From Micromonospora antibiotica (GTDB lineage: Bacteria > Actinomycetota > Actinomycetes > Mycobacteriales > Micromonosporaceae), in assembly GCF_017599305.1 (NCBI RefSeq), contig NZ_JAGFWR010000023.1:36084-100083 (forward strand): DNA of 64,000 nucleotides. Direction: 5' to 3'. Position 1 is the stretch's first letter; the number at the start of each line of letters is the position of its first letter. The notes beneath the pieces are model-generated. The model did no database searches and had not been told where the DNA came from. It saw only the letters and a list, made by a program, of their open reading frames with translations. Below, piece by piece: positions 50,574 to 58,617 of this stretch. A program made the position numbers and the translations under genes.

Positions 50574-51404
50574 ATGACCGGGTCCACGGGCGGGCCGGTG
50601 GTGGTCGGTGTCGGGCCGGCGCCGACGGACCTCACGATGGTCCGGCTGGCCGCCCGGGAGGCCGCCGCGCACGGCCGGGACCTGGCCCTGCTGCACGCCT
50701 TCAACTGGGAGGCCGCGTTGGAAGGCCCGTCGGTCGCCGGCAGCCGCGACGCCGCCGAGGAACTGGTCGCCCGGGCCGCCACGGCCGCGAACGAGGTCGA
50801 ACCAGCGCTGCCGGTCAGTGGGGAGATCGTCGAGGGGGCACCGGTCGAGGCCCTGATCCGCCGTTCCGGGACGGCGTTCCTGGTGGCCATCGGGGACGGC
50901 GGGATGGCCGGCTGCGGCGGCTGCGTACCCGCCGACGCGCCCGCCGTGCAGCTCGCCGCCCGCGCCGGCTGCCCGGTGCTGGTGGTCCGCCGCGACCCAC
51001 CGCCCCCGGGCCCGGTGCTGGTCGGCGTGGACGGCTCGCCCAGCTCCCGGGCCGCGCTCGCCTTCGCCTTCGGCTGTGCCGCCCGCCGCCGGGCCCGGGT
51101 CATCGCGGTACGGGTGATCGAGCCGGGACGACCCGACGACGGCGACGACGTGCTCGGCACGCTGGTCGGCCAGGCCCGCCGGCACCACCCGGACGTGCCG
51201 GCGGAGTGCCACACCGTACGCGGCGATCCAGGGACCGTCCTGGTGGAGCAGTCCCGGTCGGTGCAGGTGGCGCTGGTCGGCGCCCGGGGCGACCAGCCGG
51301 GGCGGGGGATGCTCGGCGAGGTGAGCCAGACCCTGCTCTACCACGCGCCCGCGCCGGTCATCGTCGTCCGTGGGTTGGTTTCCGCCGGGGCGGGCGGGGC
51401 ATGA
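50574..51404 (+). CDS. Universal stress protein, two Usp domains
   Basis: 276 residues with GGGAGG 7 nt before ATG 50574. The first Usp domain starts VVVGVGPAPTDLTMVRLAAREAA but has a degenerate ATP loop; the second starts VLVGVDGSPSSRAALAFAF and has VALVGARGDQPGRGMLGEVSQTLLYHAPAPVIVV, a near-consensus G-x2-G-x9-G-S/T loop. Two-domain Usps like this are typical DosR-regulon members. Sits at the start of the stress island. Confidence 0.88.
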   Translation: MTGSTGGPVVVGVGPAPTDLTMVRLAAREAAAHGRDLALLHAFNWEAALEGPSVAGSRDAAEELVARAATAANEVEPALPVSGEIVEGAPVEALIRRSGTAFLVAIGDGGMAGCGGCVPADAPAVQLAARAGCPVLVVRRDPPPPGPVLVGVDGSPSSRAALAFAFGCAARRRARVIAVRVIEPGRPDDGDDVLGTLVGQARRHHPDVPAECHTVRGDPGTVLVEQSRSVQVALVGARGDQPGRGMLGEVSQTLLYHAPAPVIVVRGLVSAGAGGA

Positions 51405-51419
51405 CGACCCGGCGAGGCC

Positions 51420-51433
51420 GGGACCAACGGCCC
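51420..51433. promoter_or_regulatory. DevR/DosR-like box upstream of phosphoketolase
   Basis: GGGACCAACGGCCC keeps both half-sites (GGGAC and GGCCC, four bases apart) of the DevR consensus GGGACTWWAGTCCC. Located about 98 bp before the start codon. Confidence 0.55.
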
Positions 51434-51530
51434 TGACCGGTGACCGGGCAATCACGAAGACTGGGTCTGCCCGGGGCGAATCGGCGCTTCCGGGTGCAGA
51501 ACTCCCCGAACCGCGAGAGGCTTTGGCAGC

Positions 51531-53933
51531 ATGGACACCGCTCTCGACCTGCACAGCCCCCTGACCGACGACGAGCTGCGCCGGCTGGACGCCTACTGGC
51601 GGGCGGCAAACTACCTCACCGTCGGGCAGATCTACCTGCTCGACAACCCGCTGCTGCGCGAGCCGCTCGCCCCCGAGCACGTCAAGCCCCGGCTACTCGG
51701 CCACTGGGGCACCAGCCCCGGCCTGAACCTGCTCTACGCCCACCTCAACCGGGTCATCGTCAACCGGGACCTGTCGGCGATCTTCGTCACCGGCCCCGGC
51801 CACGGCGGCCCAGCGCTGGTCGCCAACACCTGGCTGGAGGGCACCTACAGCGAGCTGTACCACTCGGTGAGCCGTGACGAGACCGGCATGCAGCGGCTGT
51901 TCCGCCAGTTCTCCTTCCCCGGCGGCATCCCGAGCCACGTCGCACCGGAGGTGCCGGGCTCGATCCACGAGGGCGGCGAGCTGGGGTACGCCCTGAGCCA
52001 CGCCTACGGCGCCGCCTTCGACAACCCGGACCTGCTGGTGGCCTGCGTCATCGGCGACGGTGAGGCGGAGACCGGCCCGTTGGCGGGCAGCTGGCAGTCC
52101 AGCGTCTTCCTCAACCCGGCCCGCGACGGCGCGGTGCTGCCCATCCTGCACCTCAACGGCTACAAGATCGCCAACCCGACGGTCATGGACCGGATCCCCA
52201 CCGAGGACCTGCTCAACCAGATGCGCGGCCACGGCTACCAGCCGTACCTGGTCGCCGGGGACGACCCGGAGCAGGTGCACCAGCTCCTCGCGGCCACCCT
52301 GGACCGGGCCTGCGACGAGATCGCCGAGATCCAGCGGGTGGCCCGCTCCGGCGGCCACGTCGAGCGCCCCCGCTGGCCGATGATCATCCTGCGGACCCCG
52401 AAGGGCTGGACCGGCCCGGCCCAGGTCGACGGCAAGCAGGTCGAGGGGACCTTCCGCGCCCACCAGGTGCCCATCGCCGAGGTGCGCGACAACCCGGAGC
52501 ACCGGGCCGAGCTGGAGCGCTGGCTGCGCAGCTACCGTCCGGAGGAGCTCTTCGACGCCACCGGCGCCCCGGTCGCCGAGCTGACCGCACTGCCGCCCAA
52601 GGGCGAGCACCGGATGAGCGCCAACCCGGTCACCAACGGCGGGCGGGTGCTGCGGGACCTGACCCTGCCGGACTTCCGCGACTACGCCGTCGACGTCAAG
52701 CAGCCGGGTGAGCCGGTGGTCGGCGCGGCCGGGGTGCTCGGCACCTGGGTCCGCGACGTGATCACCGCCAACCCGCAGACCTTCCGGCTGTTCGGCCCGG
52801 ACGAGGTCGCCTCCAACCGGCTCGGTGCCGCGTTCGAGGTCACCGACCGGGCCTTCGACGGCCGGATCGAGGCCACCGACGACCACCTGTCCCCCGACGG
52901 CCGGGTGATGGAGGTGCTCTCCGAGCACCTCTGCGAGGGCTGGTTGGAGGGTTACCTGCTGACCGGCCGGCACGGCATCTTCACCAGCTACGAGGCGTTC
53001 ATCCACATCGTCGACTCGATGGTCAACCAGCACGCCAAGTGGCTGAAGGTGACCCGGGGCATCCCCTGGCGGGAGCCGATCGCCTCGCTGAACTACCTGC
53101 TCTCCAGCCACGTGTGGCGACAGGACCACAACGGTTTCTCGCACCAGGACCCGGGCTTCATCGACCACGTGGTCAACAAGAAGGCCGAGGTCGTCCGGGT
53201 CTATCTGCCGCCGGACGGCAACACCCTGCTCTCCACCATGGACCACTGCCTGCGCAGCCGGCACTACATCAACGTGGTGGTGGCCGGCAAGCAGCCCGCC
53301 CCGAACTGGCTGACCATGGACGAGGCGGTCCAGCACTGCCGGCGCGGCCTGGGCATCTGGGACTGGGCCAGCACCGACGACGGTCAGGAGCCGGACGTGG
53401 TGCTCGCCTGCGCCGGTGACGTGCCGACCCTGGAGACCCTCGCCGCCGCCGACCTGCTCCACCAGCACCTGCCCGAGCTGAAGGTGCGGGTCGTCAACGT
53501 GGTCGACCTGATGCGGCTCCAGCCGTCGTCGGAGCACCCGCACGGCCTGCCGGACAACGAGTTCGACACCATCTTCACCCGCGACAAGCCGATCATCTTC
53601 GCCTACCACGGCTACCCGTGGCTGATCCACCGGCTCACCTACCGCCGGGCCAACCACGACAACCTGCACGTGCGCGGCTACAAGGAGGAGGGCACCACCA
53701 CCACGCCGTTCGACATGGTGATGCTCAACGACCTGGACCGCTTCCACCTGGTCATCGACGTCATCGACCGGGTGCCCGGCCTGGCCGCCCGCGCCGCCCA
53801 CCTGCGGCAGGAGATGGTCGACACCCGGCAGGCCTGCCGCGACCACACCCGCCGCCACGGTGAGGACGACCCCCGGGTCGCCGAGTGGCGCTGGATCCGG
53901 GAGACCGAGCCGCAGCAGCTCGACGGGCAGTGA
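51531..53933 (+). CDS. xfp: Phosphoketolase (xylulose 5-phosphate/fructose 6-phosphate)
   Basis: 800 residues, full length. N-terminal LTDDELRRLDAYWRAANYLTVGQIYL, thiamine diphosphate-binding VIGDGEAETGPLAGSWQ, the HLNGYKIANPT stretch, and C-terminal AYHGYPWLIHRLTYRR are diagnostic for XFPK. Produces acetyl phosphate from sugar phosphates, allowing ATP without respiration, which suits hypoxia. A DevR-like box lies upstream; 73 bp later follows a universal stress protein gene, probably in the same transcript. Confidence 0.97.
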   Translation: MDTALDLHSPLTDDELRRLDAYWRAANYLTVGQIYLLDNPLLREPLAPEHVKPRLLGHWGTSPGLNLLYAHLNRVIVNRDLSAIFVTGPGHGGPALVANTWLEGTYSELYHSVSRDETGMQRLFRQFSFPGGIPSHVAPEVPGSIHEGGELGYALSHAYGAAFDNPDLLVACVIGDGEAETGPLAGSWQSSVFLNPARDGAVLPILHLNGYKIANPTVMDRIPTEDLLNQMRGHGYQPYLVAGDDPEQVHQLLAATLDRACDEIAEIQRVARSGGHVERPRWPMIILRTPKGWTGPAQVDGKQVEGTFRAHQVPIAEVRDNPEHRAELERWLRSYRPEELFDATGAPVAELTALPPKGEHRMSANPVTNGGRVLRDLTLPDFRDYAVDVKQPGEPVVGAAGVLGTWVRDVITANPQTFRLFGPDEVASNRLGAAFEVTDRAFDGRIEATDDHLSPDGRVMEVLSEHLCEGWLEGYLLTGRHGIFTSYEAFIHIVDSMVNQHAKWLKVTRGIPWREPIASLNYLLSSHVWRQDHNGFSHQDPGFIDHVVNKKAEVVRVYLPPDGNTLLSTMDHCLRSRHYINVVVAGKQPAPNWLTMDEAVQHCRRGLGIWDWASTDDGQEPDVVLACAGDVPTLETLAAADLLHQHLPELKVRVVNVVDLMRLQPSSEHPHGLPDNEFDTIFTRDKPIIFAYHGYPWLIHRLTYRRANHDNLHVRGYKEEGTTTTPFDMVMLNDLDRFHLVIDVIDRVPGLAARAAHLRQEMVDTRQACRDHTRRHGEDDPRVAEWRWIRETEPQQLDGQ

Positions 53934-54006
53934 CACCCCCGGGGTCCGTGGTGGGCCGGTCACCGGCCGGCCCACCACGCCCCACCAGCCAGGAAAGGAC
54001 GAGACG

Positions 54007-54873
54007 ATGAACTCCGACGAGATCCTGGTCGGCTACGACGGTTCCGCCGACGCGGGCGTCGCCGTGGACTGGGCGCTGGCCGAGGCGCGGCGCAGCGGAC
54101 GCCCGGTCCGGCTGGCGTACGTCTTCGAGTGGATGACCGTCGCCGGCTGGGTCGGCCCGGGGGTGGCCCCCGGGGTCTGGCCGGACGACGACGCCCGACG
54201 GCAGGTCGAGGAACTGGTGCACAAGGCCGCCGCGGACGCCACCGCCGCCTGGCCCGGCGTCACCGTGCACGGCGAGGTCTTCGACGGCCCGCCCGCGCTG
54301 GTGCTGGAGGAACGCTCCGCCGAGGCCGGGCTGCTGGTGCTCGGCAGCCGGGGCCACGGCGGCTTCACCGGTCTGCTCGCCGGCTCCACGGCGGTGTCGG
54401 TGGCCGCCCACGCGCACTGCCCCGTGGTGGTGGTGCGGGAGGCGCAGGCCAAGGTCGACGGGCCGGTGGTGGTCGGCTACGACGGCTCCGATCAGGCCGG
54501 CACCGCGCTCGGGTTCGCCGTGGAACGGGCCGCGCAACGCGACGCCCCGCTGCGGGTGCTGCGGGCCTTCGAACCGCCGGACGACCGCTGGCGGCCCTCC
54601 GACCCGGACGCCGAGGCCCGGCTCGCGGCGGACCGGGCCGAGATCGACCAGGCCCTCGCCGGGTGGCGGGAGACCTTCCCGCAGGTGCCGGTCACGGTGG
54701 AGATCGCACCGGCCCGGCCGGCCGCCGCGCTCGTCGAGGCGAGCCGGGACGCGCAGCTCGTGGTGGTCGGCAGCAGGGGACGGGGCGGGCTGCGCGGGAT
54801 GCTGCTCGGCTCGGTCGGCCAGCAGCTCATCCAGCACGCGCACTGCCCGGTAGCGGTCGTCCGCGAACGCTGA
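54007..54873 (+). CDS. Universal stress protein, two Usp domains
   Basis: 288 residues. Domain 1 ILVGYDGSADAGVAVDWALAE with GLLVLGSRGHGGFTGLLAGS; domain 2 VVVGYDGSDQAGTALGFAVE with LVVVGSRGRGGLRGMLLGSVG. Both ATP-binding loops (G-S-R-G-x-G-G) are intact, unlike the Usp at 50574. Typically induced with DosR in mycobacteria. Downstream of xfp. Confidence 0.93.
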   Translation: MNSDEILVGYDGSADAGVAVDWALAEARRSGRPVRLAYVFEWMTVAGWVGPGVAPGVWPDDDARRQVEELVHKAAADATAAWPGVTVHGEVFDGPPALVLEERSAEAGLLVLGSRGHGGFTGLLAGSTAVSVAAHAHCPVVVVREAQAKVDGPVVVGYDGSDQAGTALGFAVERAAQRDAPLRVLRAFEPPDDRWRPSDPDAEARLAADRAEIDQALAGWRETFPQVPVTVEIAPARPAAALVEASRDAQLVVVGSRGRGGLRGMLLGSVGQQLIQHAHCPVAVVRER

Positions 54874-54912
54874 CCACCCCGACCGGGGCGGCATTGCATG
54901 ATCAACCTGCTG

Positions 54913-54957
54913 GCCGATGTCGCGGTGTCCCGGACGACCTGACACCGCGACATCGGC
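54913..54957. terminator. 17-bp perfect hairpin between convergent genes
   Basis: GCCGATGTCGCGGTGTC and its exact reverse complement, 11-nt loop, between the stress protein gene (+) and the metal ATPase gene (-). Confidence 0.88.
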
Positions 54958-55040
54958 GGCCGAGGGCCGTGAGGGCGTGGCGGCGTTCCGCGAGCGGTGG
55001 GACGCCGCCTGGGTACCGACGGATTGAGCCGGCGAGTGGA

Positions 55041-57380
55041 TCAGGACCCGGGGGTGGGCGGGGCGGGATCGAGGGAAAGGTAGTCCTCCTCTTCCCCGGC
55101 CAGGTGCAGGCGCAGCACGGCGTCCAGTCCGTAGAGGCTGGCGAGCAGGTCGGGCACCTGGTCGGGGTGCAACCGCCCGTCGGCCCGGGCCAGGTGACCG
55201 CCGATCCGGTCCACCAGCCCGTGGATCTCCACGTGTTCCCGACTCATCGTGGCCGTCGCCTCGTCGCCGCCCAGCGGGCCGGCCAACGCCGGATAGAGCT
55301 GCCGCTCCTCGGCGTCGGCGTGCGGCAGCACCTCGTCGGTCAGCCGCCGGTGCGTGTCGCGCAGCGCCGGCAGGCACCCCTCGGCGGTCGGCCGGGTCGC
55401 CACCAGGTCGGCGGTGTCACGTACCCGGGCGAGCACGTCGCGTACGCCGGCATGCTGGCCGGCGTACCGGTCGAGCAGGGCACGGGTGGTCGGCGGCACG
55501 TCCCGGCGGCGCAGCCCGCCACGCAACGCCCGCAACGCGTTGAGGATGACCAGCACGTCGATGCCCTCCTGGAGGAAGGCGCCCGCCACCGGCGGCAGCC
55601 GACCGGCGGCGGCCACCAGCATCGCGAGCACCGCCAACCCCATCCCGACGGCGGCGCTCTGCACCGCGATCCGGCGGGCGTGGCGGGCGATCTCGACGGC
55701 GTCGGCGAGCCGGTCCAGCCGGTCCACGGTGATCACCGCGTCGGCGACGTCCGCCGACGCGGTCGCCCCGGTCGCCCCCATCGCCACCCCGACGTGCGCC
55801 GCCGCCAACGCGGGCGCGTCGTTCACCCCGTCACCCACCATCACGGTCACCGCCCGCCGCGACTCCCGCCGGACCCGGTCCACCTTCTCCTGCGGCGAGC
55901 AGCGGGCCAGCACCTCGTCCACCCCCACCAGCCGGGCCACCTGCTCGGCGGTACGCGGCCGGTCCCCGGTGAGCAGCAGCAACCGGGACAACCCGGCCTC
56001 CCGCAGCCGGCGTACCGTCCGGCGGGCATCGGGACGGACCGGGTCCGCCAGCAGGATCGCGCCGAGCGGGCCCTGGTCACCGCTCACCCACACCGTCGAC
56101 CAGCCGGCCAACTCGGCCCGGTCCCGGGCCAGCTCCGCCCAGTCGGGCAGGTCACCGCCGAGCTGCCCGACCCGCACCAGCCGGCCGTCGACCCGGCCGC
56201 TCACCCCGCGCCCCGGCTCCTCGGTCACCTCCGTCGGCGTGGCCAACACCAGCCCCCGCTGGCGGGCCTGCCGCACCAGCGCCACGGCCAGCACGTGCGG
56301 GGACAGCTGCTCCACCGACGCGGCCAGCCGCAGCACCTCGTCCCGGTCGCCGCCGGGAGCGACCACCGTCTCCGCCGCCCAGGGCCGGCCCGCCGTCAGC
56401 GTGCCCGTCTTGTCGAGCAGCAGGGTACGGGCCCGGCCGAGCAGCTCCAGCGAACCACCGTCGCGCACCAGGACACCCCGCCGGGCCACCCGCGACAACC
56501 CGGAGACGATCGCGATCGGGGTGGCCAGCAGCAGCGGGCACGGCGTCGCCACCACCAGCACCGCGACCGCCCGGACGAACTCCCCCGACCACACCCCGGC
56601 CACCGCGGCCAGCGCCAAAGTGAACGGGACGAACGCCGCCGCGTACCGGTCGGCGAGCCGTACCGTCGGGGCCCGGTGGGCGGTCGCCTCCCGCGCCAGC
56701 CGGACGATCCCCGCGTAGGTGCTGCCCGCCGCGTCCCGGGTGGCCCGCAGACCCACGGCGGCACCGGCGTTGACGACCCCGCTGGGCACCTGTTCCCCGG
56801 CGGCCCGGCCCACCAGTTGCGACTCCCCGGTCACCACCGACTCGTCCAGCGTCGCCGGGGCCGTCAACACACCGTCGACCGGCACCACGTCCCCCGGCCC
56901 GACCAGCAGCTGGTCACCCACCGCGACCCGGTCCAGCCCGATCACCTCGATGCCCCCGTCGGGGGTACGCCGCCGTGCCCGCCGGGGTGCCCGCTCCAGC
57001 AGGGCACGCAGGTCGCGGGTCGCCCGCCCCTGCGCGTACGCCTCCAGCGCCCGCCCCGTCGCCACCATCACCGCGATCACCGCACCGGCCAGGTACTCCC
57101 CGACGAGCAGCGCACCGGCCAACGCCAGCACCGCGATCACGTCCACCCCGAACCGCCGCCGCCACAGCTGACGCAGCACCGCCCAGACCGCCGGCACCAA
57201 CGCCACCAGGGTCGACGCCGCCCAGACCACGTCGGCCGTTCCCCGCCGGCCGGCCGCCCACAGGACCGCCCCGACCAGCACCGCCCCGGCGAGCAGGGTC
57301 AGCGGCGTCCACTCACGCCAACGCGCCCGACGCCGGCCGACCGGTCGCCCCGGAACGCACTCCCGCTGTTCCGTGCCCAC
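55041..57380 (-). CDS. P1B-type metal ATPase with C-terminal hemerythrin-like domain
   Basis: 779 residues. Order: several N-terminal TM helices, actuator with DESVVTGES, TM helix with ATPCPLLLATP (TPC metal site rather than CPC, near residue 278), phosphorylated Asp of LLLDKTGTLT near 323, hinge GDGVNDAPALAAA, final TM helices, then from about 630 a four-helix segment with LRDTHRRLTDEVLPHADAEE, MSREHVEIHGLVDRI and LHLAGEEEDYL whose His/Glu pattern matches hemerythrin HHE. TPC plus hemerythrin is the pattern of the P1B-5 group (Ni/Fe-linked exporters). No N-terminal HMA domain. GTG 57380 is the most likely start. Confidence 0.9.
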   Translation of the reverse strand: MGTEQRECVPGRPVGRRRARWREWTPLTLLAGAVLVGAVLWAAGRRGTADVVWAASTLVALVPAVWAVLRQLWRRRFGVDVIAVLALAGALLVGEYLAGAVIAVMVATGRALEAYAQGRATRDLRALLERAPRRARRRTPDGGIEVIGLDRVAVGDQLLVGPGDVVPVDGVLTAPATLDESVVTGESQLVGRAAGEQVPSGVVNAGAAVGLRATRDAAGSTYAGIVRLAREATAHRAPTVRLADRYAAAFVPFTLALAAVAGVWSGEFVRAVAVLVVATPCPLLLATPIAIVSGLSRVARRGVLVRDGGSLELLGRARTLLLDKTGTLTAGRPWAAETVVAPGGDRDEVLRLAASVEQLSPHVLAVALVRQARQRGLVLATPTEVTEEPGRGVSGRVDGRLVRVGQLGGDLPDWAELARDRAELAGWSTVWVSGDQGPLGAILLADPVRPDARRTVRRLREAGLSRLLLLTGDRPRTAEQVARLVGVDEVLARCSPQEKVDRVRRESRRAVTVMVGDGVNDAPALAAAHVGVAMGATGATASADVADAVITVDRLDRLADAVEIARHARRIAVQSAAVGMGLAVLAMLVAAAGRLPPVAGAFLQEGIDVLVILNALRALRGGLRRRDVPPTTRALLDRYAGQHAGVRDVLARVRDTADLVATRPTAEGCLPALRDTHRRLTDEVLPHADAEERQLYPALAGPLGGDEATATMSREHVEIHGLVDRIGGHLARADGRLHPDQVPDLLASLYGLDAVLRLHLAGEEEDYLSLDPAPPTPGS

Positions 57381-57432
57381 CTGCGGATCGTCCCAACGGC
57401 ACCGCGTCAGTGGCGCCGAACGGGAAAACGAC

Positions 57433-57446
57433 AGGCCGAAGTGCCC
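57433..57446. promoter_or_regulatory. Degenerate DevR/DosR-like box between ATPase and nitroreductase
   Basis: Read on the minus strand: GGGCACTTCGGCCT, with a weaker half-site GGGACCTGCC close by at 57455. Similar in form to the three better boxes in this region. Confidence 0.35.
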
Positions 57447-57564
57447 GTCCGGGTGGGACCTGCCGCCGTGTCCGTACCGGGGCGGACGGGGCAGGATGGG
57501 ACGGTATCCCCACCCGTGGACCGACCGGGTGGGGCACGATGGGAGAAACGGAAAGGTCGTGCCG

Positions 57565-58575
57565 ATGAGCCACCAGACGCCCGCGACGGACCGCCCGCTG
57601 ACCACCGCGCTCGCGGAGGCAGCCGCGACGGCCGGCCACGCCCCGTCGGTGCACAACACCCAGCCGTGGCGCTGGCGGGTCCTGCCGGACGCCCTGGAAC
57701 TGCGGGTGGTCCGGGACCGGCAGCTCACCGCCGCCGACCCGGAGGGCCGCCTGCTGGCGCTCAGCTGCGGCGCGGCCCTGCACCACGCCCGGGTGGCGTT
57801 GGCGGCCGAAGGCTGGACGGCGGTGGTCGAGCGGCTGCCCGACCCGCAGCAACCGGACCTGCTGGCCCGGTTGACCGGCCTGACCCCTGCCGGGGCCGAC
57901 CCGGACGCGATGCGGCTGGTGCAGTGCATGCAGGTCCGGCACACCGACCGCCGGCCGGTCAGCGACGAGCCGGTGCCCGCCGAGGTGGTCGACGACATCA
58001 CCCGCGCGGCGGACGACGAGGGTGCCCGGTTGCAGATCCTCGACGCCGACCAGGTGATGGAGCTGGCCGCCACCGCCTCGCACGCCGGCACCGTGGAGGC
58101 GGAGGACCCGCAGACCCGCGAGGAGTTGCAGTACTGGACCCACCGGGCCGACACCGGCACCGGACTGCCGCCGGAGGTGCTGCCGCAGGACCAGCCGCAG
58201 ACCACCGTCCCGGCCCGCGACTTCGGCAGCCCCGGCAACCTCCCGGTGGGGCCGGGGCATGACAAGGCCGCCGTGTACGGGCTGCTCTACGGCGACGAGG
58301 ACGAACCTGACAGCTGGCTGGGGGCCGGTGAGGCACTCTCCGCGCTGTGGCTGACCGCCACCCGGCACGGGGTGTCGGTGGTGCCGCTGTCCGGCGTGGT
58401 CGAGGTGCCCGGCACCCGGCAGAAGCTGCGGCAACTGCTCAGTGGGCTCGGCTACCCGTACCTGGTGCTGCGGATCGGGCTCGCGGACCCGGCGCACGCC
58501 GGCCCGCCGCACACCCCGCGGCTGCCGGCCGCGCAGGTGGTCGACACCTCCGCGGTACGCGACCAGCGGTCCTGA
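57565..58575 (+). CDS. Acg-family nitroreductase-like protein 1
   Basis: 336 residues. N-terminal AGHAPSVHNTQPWRWRVLPD is the FMN-contact signature of Acg/Rv2032-like proteins; LSGLGYPYLVLRIGLAD closes the fold. Such proteins bind FMN but may act as flavin stores rather than enzymes; in mycobacteria they belong to the DosR regulon. ATG 57565 fits the family N-terminus. Divergent from the metal ATPase. Confidence 0.88.
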   Translation: MSHQTPATDRPLTTALAEAAATAGHAPSVHNTQPWRWRVLPDALELRVVRDRQLTAADPEGRLLALSCGAALHHARVALAAEGWTAVVERLPDPQQPDLLARLTGLTPAGADPDAMRLVQCMQVRHTDRRPVSDEPVPAEVVDDITRAADDEGARLQILDADQVMELAATASHAGTVEAEDPQTREELQYWTHRADTGTGLPPEVLPQDQPQTTVPARDFGSPGNLPVGPGHDKAAVYGLLYGDEDEPDSWLGAGEALSALWLTATRHGVSVVPLSGVVEVPGTRQKLRQLLSGLGYPYLVLRIGLADPAHAGPPHTPRLPAAQVVDTSAVRDQRS

Positions 58576-58604
58576 CGATCTCGTGCCGGGCGGTCACCGG
58601 GCGC

Positions 58605-58617
58605 TAAACTCGCCCGC
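58605..58617 (+). promoter_or_regulatory. -10 element for a leaderless kinase transcript
   Basis: TAAACT at 58605-58610, seven bases before GTG 58618; no ribosome site is present, so the message probably begins at the start codon. Confidence 0.5.

Noticed and set aside
51693..53978. 761-codon minus-strand frame opposite the phosphoketolase
   Set aside because: Val/Gly/Asp/His-rich shadow of a highly conserved gene.
57490..57520. Additional DevR box GGGACGGTATCCCC before nitroreductase 1
   Set aside because: Half-site spacing is one base too short and the right half does not match; kept out of the box list.
54129..58262. Very long open frame (1,377 codons) on the plus strand opposite the metal ATPase gene
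   Set aside because: Its translation is Arg/Pro/Gly/His-rich low complexity, a by-product of high GC codon use; the minus-strand ATPase has all family motifs.
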